This document shows, one piece after another, positions 57,101-64,000 of a stretch of 64,000 bases of DNA. Within the stretch, counting starts at the first letter, position 1. The number at the start of each line of letters is the position of its first letter. The notes beneath the pieces were generated by a model. That model did no database searches. It was not told where the DNA came from and worked only from the letters and a program-made list of their open reading frames with translations. The translations under genes were made by a program, and so were the position numbers. The DNA is from Ailanthus altissimus (lineage: Eukaryota; Streptophyta; Magnoliopsida; Sapindales; Simaroubaceae): the NCBI GenBank assembly GCA_946807835.1, contig OX327683.1:9305001-9369000 (forward strand), given 5' to 3'.

Positions 57101-58379
57101 CCAATAAATAAATAAACAACTAGAACTTTGACTATTCTAAATGCATCTTAAAGAATTTCAATTTGTATTATTCATATATATATTTTGAAACAATTTTATT
57201 TGAATTTTTAATTTATCTCCTAAAAATAGTTTGTTTATTTCAGTTCGTCAGTGTGAAAACAGATAATAAAATGTTTGATTAAATTATTTAATGATGCTTA
57301 TAATGGTATCGGGAACTTCCTTAATTCCTTATTAATAACAAAATTGTAAGTCTTTTCAGTAATTGAGGTGTTCAACGCTTCAAATTAGAGGGGGAGAGAG
57401 TATTTATTTCTAAAAAGAACGTGAAAGGAAATTTAATAGATTTTATATTTAATTTTTGTGTGTAATATATTATATTTTAATTGGGTTTAATATTTTTTAT
57501 ATTTATATATTTTGTTTTAAAGTTTGAGCAAGGAGGATTCAAATTCGCAACCTGAAAATTTGTAGAATCTAATAAATTTTTTATTGTAAATATCAATAAT
57601 TATATAATTATAATATAATATTAAAATAAAAAGAATTACAAAATATGCCTTTTTTTCTTTGAAACAATGTTATATATTGATTAAAAAATCAATGATATTA
57701 TCAAATTTACTGATACACAATTAGAGAATTATTAAAATAATATAATATATGTATATTAACAAACATTTAAATTTAAAATTTTTTAACGAAGATAAATAAA
57801 TTAAATTCTTAAATAAGAATTAGACCTTAAAGGAGACCCCGTCCACGAAAATGACAAAATACAAAATATATGTCTTAAAATAAGAAGAAAATGATTTTTT
57901 AGGTGAGAGTAAAGCAAGTTGCATAGGTGAAGACGAAATTGCAAGCTTTGAAGTTTGAATTTGGGGCATTAATTAAAATGACATCAAGACTCGAGAGAGA
58001 GCATATTGCGTCAAGTTGTATGTAGACAGCGGTGTACAAAGTTGACATCCACGATTACGATTACAATTTACAAAGCCGTTGGCGTTCCGAATTCAAATTT
58101 CCAGAAGTTGCAATCTTACCCAAGTTATTCTCGAGAAAATCGAACCCACATGACATCAGCTGCTTACACCAAAAGAACGGGACCAAAAAAGGAATTTTTG
58201 CTGGCTAAATAAAGAGTTTAGGTTGGAAGTGCATTTGATTTTTTTTTCTCATAGTTAATTTTCTTCTTTTTGTTTGTAACTTTTTCTAGCGTTTAATTAA
58301 AATTAAAAAAAAATTATCATGAAAAAAAATACTTAAAAGTATCTTTAAATAAGCAAACGAGGGTTTATTCTAGTGACAA
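54135..58379. other. Intergenic region, no gene seen
   Basis: AT-rich sequence with homopolymer runs. ORFs at 54953-55135, 55839-56072 and 58006-58212 lack recognisable domains. The stretch 57990-58200 is less AT-rich than its surroundings and has an open frame of 68 codons, which could be a gene fragment, but nothing in it is recognised. Confidence 0.5.
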
Positions 58380-58772
58380 CTTGACCTAAATTATAGATTC
58401 GAGTTCTGACAGATATTAAGATGGTGTAAGTTTTTTTTTTATATTATAGAAGTTTTATAGTTCAAGTGAAATGTACTTAATCTTATACATATTATTCTCA
58501 ATGATCTTGACAGTATAATATGATGCTTTATAGTTTGAGTTAAGTGTGCTCAATATTATACATGTTATTTTTTATGATCCAATAATATAATATGATATAA
58601 ATATTAGTAATGACTCTGATATAATATTAGTGATATAATCTGAACGTGGAAGCCTTATAAGCAGGGTGAGGTGTGTTTAATGTTATAAGTGTTGCTCTCG
58701 ATAATTTAACAGTATAGTCTAATATAAGTCTGATATAATATCAACAATATAATCTAATCGTTATAATACTAG
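58380..58772 (-). repeat. Dispersed repeat family, copy 2 (reverse orientation)
   Basis: Read on the minus strand it follows the same order as copies 1 and 3. It starts ACTAGTATTATAACGATTAG, has three roughly 80-base variants ending in CACTTGAACTATAAA-like sequence, then an AACTCGAATC motif. It is the fullest of the three copies. Confidence 0.65.
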
Positions 58773-59089
58773 TTGATTTATACCATACCAATTGTAAAGT
58801 ATATAAAAAAAAATCTTTAAATATATATTTTAGTATTTTGAAATTTCTTTTTTATAAAAGAAGGTAAAGTGCTAGATTATATTGTAGTTTTTTATTTTTA
58901 TTATTTTCTCTCTACTTTTGTAATAAGTACTAATATTTTATAATTCTATATTTTTAATATTATTTTTTATTTTAAAAGTGATCAATTATTTCTTAAAAGA
59001 AAGATATTAGTACTTATTTAAAAATTATGAAAAAAATCATACAAATGTAAAATCATAAAAAGACAACTAAACAATTCTCACAGAAAATA

Positions 59090-59189
59090 AAAAACACTTG
59101 ATTGGTGTTTATCTCGAGTGATTTTAAAAAATACGTTTATATAAAGATTTTTTTTTTTAAAAAAACACCTGATTGGTGTTTATCTGGAG
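59090..59189. repeat. Short direct repeat with internal dyad
   Basis: AAAAACACyTGATTGGTGTT followed by TATCTsGAG occurs at about 59090-59118 and 59161-59189. Each copy contains the near-palindrome ACACyTGATTGGTGT. Confidence 0.7.
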
Positions 59190-60711
59190 AGGAAACTAAA
59201 TAAATGTTTAAAAAATTATCAGGCGTTCAAAATAAGAAAAGTATTAAACCTTTGATTTCAAGATTATGCAATAGAATTTGGATAAATTGATAAGTTTAAT
59301 TAAGTAGTATTTTTAATTGGTCCCAATTTGATGCCCGATATGCTAAATTAATAATTTACTAAATTTATAAAATATTATTATAAAAAAATTATTATAGTTT
59401 TGTATAAAACTCATTTATTATATAAATTAATATGAAATTAAATTCATATAATATATTTAAGAGGTCTTATAAAACATGCATCCAATGTACTTATTTTGTT
59501 AAAATATTCATATAATATAAATAATTTAGCACATGAACAATGTATTGTTATATTTTTAAAACTAAATACTTATTAAAAAAAAATATATCCATAAATTTTA
59601 CTTGTTTAAAAAGAATGATGAAATATTATTAGTTCGTGAAATAAAATATTTAATTTACTTAATTACAATAAGAGAGTATCAAATACCATATTTTAGAAAC
59701 ATAAACGTTGCATATATAGTTATGATATAAAATTTATATTTTAACTGATATGATATATGAAGTGTTTTATATTTAATTAATATTATATAATCACCATTTT
59801 AATAAAAATTAAAAAATTAATAATTACGTAATAGTCATCATTGACAACACTTTAGTCAAATATGAAAAAGATATATTTATAAATTAATAATTTAACAATC
59901 AATTAACTAATATCTATTTAATTAATATATTTTCTTTGATCTCAAGAATAATAATTTATCTAGATTCAACCGTACAGTTAAGATTTCAGTTTTTATGTTA
60001 AAAATTTTAAATTTTGCATAACACTTTCAAATTTAGGTGTTAGGGTTTGATGTTTAAGGGTTAAAATTTGAAATCATGATTTGGGCTTTAATATTACAAT
60101 TTTTAATAAACTATATGAAAAGTTTAGAATCAAATCCTACCTACCATGGAATTGGAGAAGGATTTGATTTATTTATATACGTTATTAAATATATATATAT
60201 ATATAATTAAAAAATAAATTTATCCTCGTTAAGGTAATAACCCGCAACCATAGGATGACCAAATACAAGACAACAAAAGGAAATGGTTTAAAATTTAATA
60301 TGATGAAATCATGAAAGCTTGTTTCGAGTTTTAATCTGTCGGTTGCCATTGGATTGGAGTAGCAGATAAATAATCATCTGAATCCAAACTAATCCAACTT
60401 CAGAATTTTCTTTTCTATTTTTACTAACTTTAAATTTATTGTTAGAAAGAATTTTAGATCATTCAAACAGCCCAGGATGCCAATTTTTGGATTAAATTCA
60501 TCTATTTTTTAATCTAAGTTGACAAGTTACTCATATTTTGGTTTTAGAAGAAAAAATCTTTGGAAAGCCAACGAGTTCGGTAAACAAATTATAAATAAAA
60601 ATTAGAAATAGCATCTAGATGTTTATCTTAATATCAAAAATTGTATACCTCTTAATTTAAGTAGGAGTTCAAACTTTGACAGAGACTAATAATTTTTTTA
60701 TTCCTTTTATA

Positions 60712-61078
60712 GATAGGAGACAGTTGTGGTTGTAAAATTAGGAGTTCTTCTTGTACTTAGGAGACAATTGCAGTTGTAAGTCAAGAGTTTAAGGCTAGTA
60801 ATTTTTTCATTCCTCTTATACATAATACATAGGAGGCAGTTGTGGTTGTAAAATCATAGGTTCTTCTTGTAGTTAGGAGACAATTGCAATTGTAAGTCAA
60901 GAGTTTAAACTCTAGAAAAGGGTGGTTGTAAAATCATAGGTTCTTCTTATAGTTAGGAGACAATTGCAATTGTAAGTCAAGAGTTTAAACTCTGGAAAAG
61001 GTTGGAAAAGACTAATGAATTTTCATTCCTCTTATAGATAAGAGATAGTTACAATTGTAAGTTAGGGATTCAAACTCT
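60712..61078. repeat. Tandem repeat array, about 80-115 bp units
   Basis: Copies start near 60712, 60827, 60923 and (degraded) 61036. The core reads GTGGTTGTAAAATCATAGG, then GTTAGGAGACAATTGC and AATTGTAAGTCAAGAGTTTA. The second and third copies are almost identical over about 78 bases. The palindrome CAATTGCAATTG recurs. Confidence 0.85.
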
Positions 61079-61079
61079 A

Positions 61080-64000
61080 AAAAAAAATCAATAAAAATTT
61101 TATTTATTTGACACAATTCTCTATCGTTGAACTACATTCAATATCAAATAGGGCAACAATGATATGCATCATTGCCACCGTTAGATAGATCAGCAGTCGA
61201 TTTATCAGCCATCATCACCATCCTATTTAATGGCGAACGACGGTGGTCACCATCTCTTACCATATTTGGTAATTTTCTTGTCTTTTTTTTTGGTCAAATG
61301 ATTTCATCATTATGTAGAATAGAAAAAAAAAATTAATGATATAAATTTTGTTAATTTTTATTATTGGAGATCGGCGGTCGGCAATGTTCTATCGTCAGAG
61401 GTCTACCGCCGCTAAAGACTTTTGTTATTTTACAATAATTTATTTTTAAAAATAAATTTTAAAAAATTTAAAATAAATATTAAAGTTTGATCATATTTGA
61501 ATACGTCGCGTATCCTTGACACATGGACACAATGATTAACACATAAATTTTATCAAGGACAAAAATATCATTATATAAAGAAATAAAAAAAAATCACATC
61601 TAACGATAATTGATGAATGGAGAGTGACAATATTAGATAATTCAAAATTTTAAAGATAAATTAAATATTAGACCAAATTTGAGGGATCAAGTTGTCCTTC
61701 CCCAAAAAATTATAAATGAGTTCTTGATAATTTTAAGAAATGATAAGAGAATAGCTAATAATTTTATTGTTTAAACTTAATTGATTATTTCCCAACAAAA
61801 AAAAACATTAATATTTAAAAGAGGAAAAAAAAATTAATTGTTTTTCTACTTTAAAGTGTACTTTATAAAACCCTACAATATTATTTCCTTTTTATTTTTC
61901 GGTTTTTTGAAATAGAGATGTAATTATAAAATCCTAAAAAATATCTAACATTTTACAAGGCATTGATTTTGTTTCTTCTTATTACAAAGATTACCGGGAG
62001 ATAGAACCAGCTAATTTTGTCTCTTCTTATTCGATTATTGATTTTACATCACGTATTCTTTTAATTTTTTTTTATTCGATAATTTGTCTTATTTCACCTC
62101 GACGTGTTTGTTGTTGTTACGTAAGTGCGTTTGAAATATATACTCTCTTTTTTAATACATTTTATGACTAATATTATATTAATCAATTAGTATTATAACT
62201 ATCAAATTACAATATCGATATTACACTAGATTTATTATTAATATTTATATTATACTACATGATCGGAGACTTATTATTGATACTTATGTTAAATTATATG
62301 GTTGAAATTATAAAAAATAATACGTATAATATTAATCATATCTCATTTGAATTATAAAATTTTTATAAAATAATTTTTATTTTTACATAATTTTAATATT
62401 AGTTAGAGTTTAAACATCTAACTTAAACGAGAAAAAGTACACAAAAAATGACAAACCATCAAATACGCTTCATAATCTATTGGCCAAATTTTCTACGATC
62501 TGCAACAAATAAGGGTCAATTTTACTTTTTCAAAAAGTTGAAAAAAATTCGCTAAATAGGATAAACCATACTAATTTTTAAAAGTTGAAAAAAGTTACAA
62601 TTTTATTTGAAATTTCATAAGATTTATGATAAATTTCTTAGAGAAGAAAAAATTTATATAATTTTTTTTATATTAGATTAGAATAAATCTCGAGCATGTA
62701 AATAAAAATGTTTTAAAAAGAGTGGTTTTGTGCCTTTTTTTTTTTTTTTGGTTGAATAAAGTGATTTTGTGAGTAGGAAAGTAGGAATGCTTCGATTCGA
62801 TATCAGATTAATACAAGTTAATCTTATAATTAAACAATTTATTAACTTAAAAATAATCTTTGACATTTATTATTGTAATTTTTGCCTTGGGGTTATAAAT
62901 ATCCTGCCGTCTCCTTGTGATTTGATGATATTTATTATGCTTTAAACTTCGACGACAAAACACAAAAGCAGTCGGCAAATCCTAGAAATGACAGTTTGCT
63001 TATACTCAACATTTTTTTTGTCTTTGTTTTGATTTTTAATTTCAATCTTTTAATATTTTTGTCAGTGACTCAGTTTGCCGGCCATAGCAAAGCTCGAGTT
63101 AGAATCAGGCGCGAGGTAATTACAATTTAAGGTGAGAGATTAATTATTAGAGTTTAAAATTATTGTTTATTTTTGAATCAAATCTTACAAAAGGAGGGAC
63201 CTCTTTTTCAAGTAGTTTAGTTAAATAAAAAAGTATTGTTATTTTAAAAATAAATTTTTTATTAAAAATAATTATTTTTTAAATTAAAATTTTTTATGAT
63301 TCTCTTTTAAAATAAAATTTATGAGAAGATAAAAAATTTATTTAAATAAAATATATGTTTTAAAAAGATTCTCCTATCACATTTATAAAAATAAGCATTC
63401 TAAAAAAAGAAAGAGACTTTTTACTTTTCTTCTTAAGTTATTCTTTTTATACACAATATTTTTATAATTAATTATAATGATTATAGTGTTTTTTGTAAAC
63501 ACTTTGATAAATAATGCATATAAGTGAGTTTAAAGTTTGGTAAATTAAACATAAGTTCAAACTGAACTGAACCACTATATATTTTGTCAACATTTTCTCT
63601 TTTTTTTATTTTTTTTCTCTTCTAAATTTTTTTCAACAAATAAATAAATTTAATTCGTTATTTCGGTAATTTACCAAATTTTTGAGTCAACATTATATTA
63701 AATTAGAGTTTAATTATATCAAATATTTTAGTGTAACATTTAAAATTTTGAAGATTAAACCATAAAAATATATTTTACAAGATAAAAATTATAAAAACTA
63801 TTATTGAATTTAAAAAACATTGTCCCTAAAAAATTCACAAATGGTAAAAAATGACAATTTTATTATTATGTTCTTGCTTTTTTTTAAACTTTGCAACATA
63901 TATAGATTAGAAAACTTATATTAAAATGTATAATGAATCTGATGTTTAATGTAACAAGTCATGTATAGCATGCTATAAGATGTAGTTAAGTTTAGAAGTA
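61080..64000. other. Intergenic region, no gene seen
   Basis: Apart from dispersed repeat copy 3, this is AT-rich sequence with homopolymer runs. A less AT-rich patch at about 61150-61440 has CGGCGGTCGG-like motifs in both orientations and may be a transposon remnant. No coding signal was recognised up to the window end. Confidence 0.5.
62180..62430 (+). repeat. Dispersed repeat family, copy 3
   Basis: The sequence AATCAATTAGTATTATAACT, followed by two variants of the AATACGTATAATATTAATCA unit and a TTTGAATTATAAA end, aligns with the reverse complement of 58380-58772 across more than 180 bases, and with copy 1 over the unit region. Confidence 0.6.

Noticed and set aside
60712..61078. Possible CRISPR-like array
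   Set aside because: The units are contiguous with no unique spacers of fixed length, and the setting is a plant nuclear genome. It is an ordinary tandem repeat.

Overview
The window is plant nuclear DNA, most likely from a core eudicot. It is AT-rich, with intron-rich genes that have clean GT-AG junctions, long intergenic deserts and several plant transposon superfamilies (Ty1/copia, MULE, hAT, SINE, LINE). I cannot name the species. All coding calls come from reading conserved protein motifs in translated exons. No database search was run.

Three real protein genes were recognised, all on the minus strand. (1) At 42-10448 is the mitochondrial pyruvate dehydrogenase E2 subunit of the two-lipoyl-domain type (Arabidopsis LTA3-like). 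Twenty-two exons are visible and the last exon lies off the left edge. (2) At 34366-40678 is the 3-phosphoinositide-dependent protein kinase PDK1, with 11 exons, 490 residues, a kinase domain and a C-terminal PH domain. (3) At 44984-53838 is a GT64 glycosyltransferase like GINT1, which adds GlcNAc to plant GIPC sphingolipids, with 4 exons and 796 residues. To my knowledge PDK1 and GINT1 are also neighbours in Arabidopsis (AT5G04510/AT5G04500), so this pair looks like conserved microsynteny. The three genes act in different places: mitochondrial acetyl-CoA production, lipid-activated kinase signalling, and Golgi sphingolipid glycosylation. Nothing suggests an operon-like unit.

Between the E2 and PDK1 genes (about 11.7-33.5 kb) is a nested transposon island. 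It holds a decayed Ty1/copia polyprotein split by a 1019-bp solo LTR with a perfect 5-bp target duplication. Next come two head-to-tail Mutator-like elements. Each carries a broken MuDR-type transposase on the plus strand and a broken DUF1985 gene of the Ulp1-associated type on the minus strand. Last is the 3' end of another copia element with its LTR. GC-rich hairpin-forming islands mark the inner edges of the MULE terminal repeats.

The gene introns hold smaller insertions whose target duplications can be read directly: a SINE-like element and a tiny retroposed tail in the E2 gene, a 5'-truncated L1-type LINE tail in PDK1, and a 705-bp non-autonomous hAT element in the 5.6-kb third intron of GINT1. 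The right side (about 54.2-64 kb) and the PDK1-GINT1 spacer have no convincing genes. They contain tandem repeats and three copies of a dispersed repeat family that I do not recognise.
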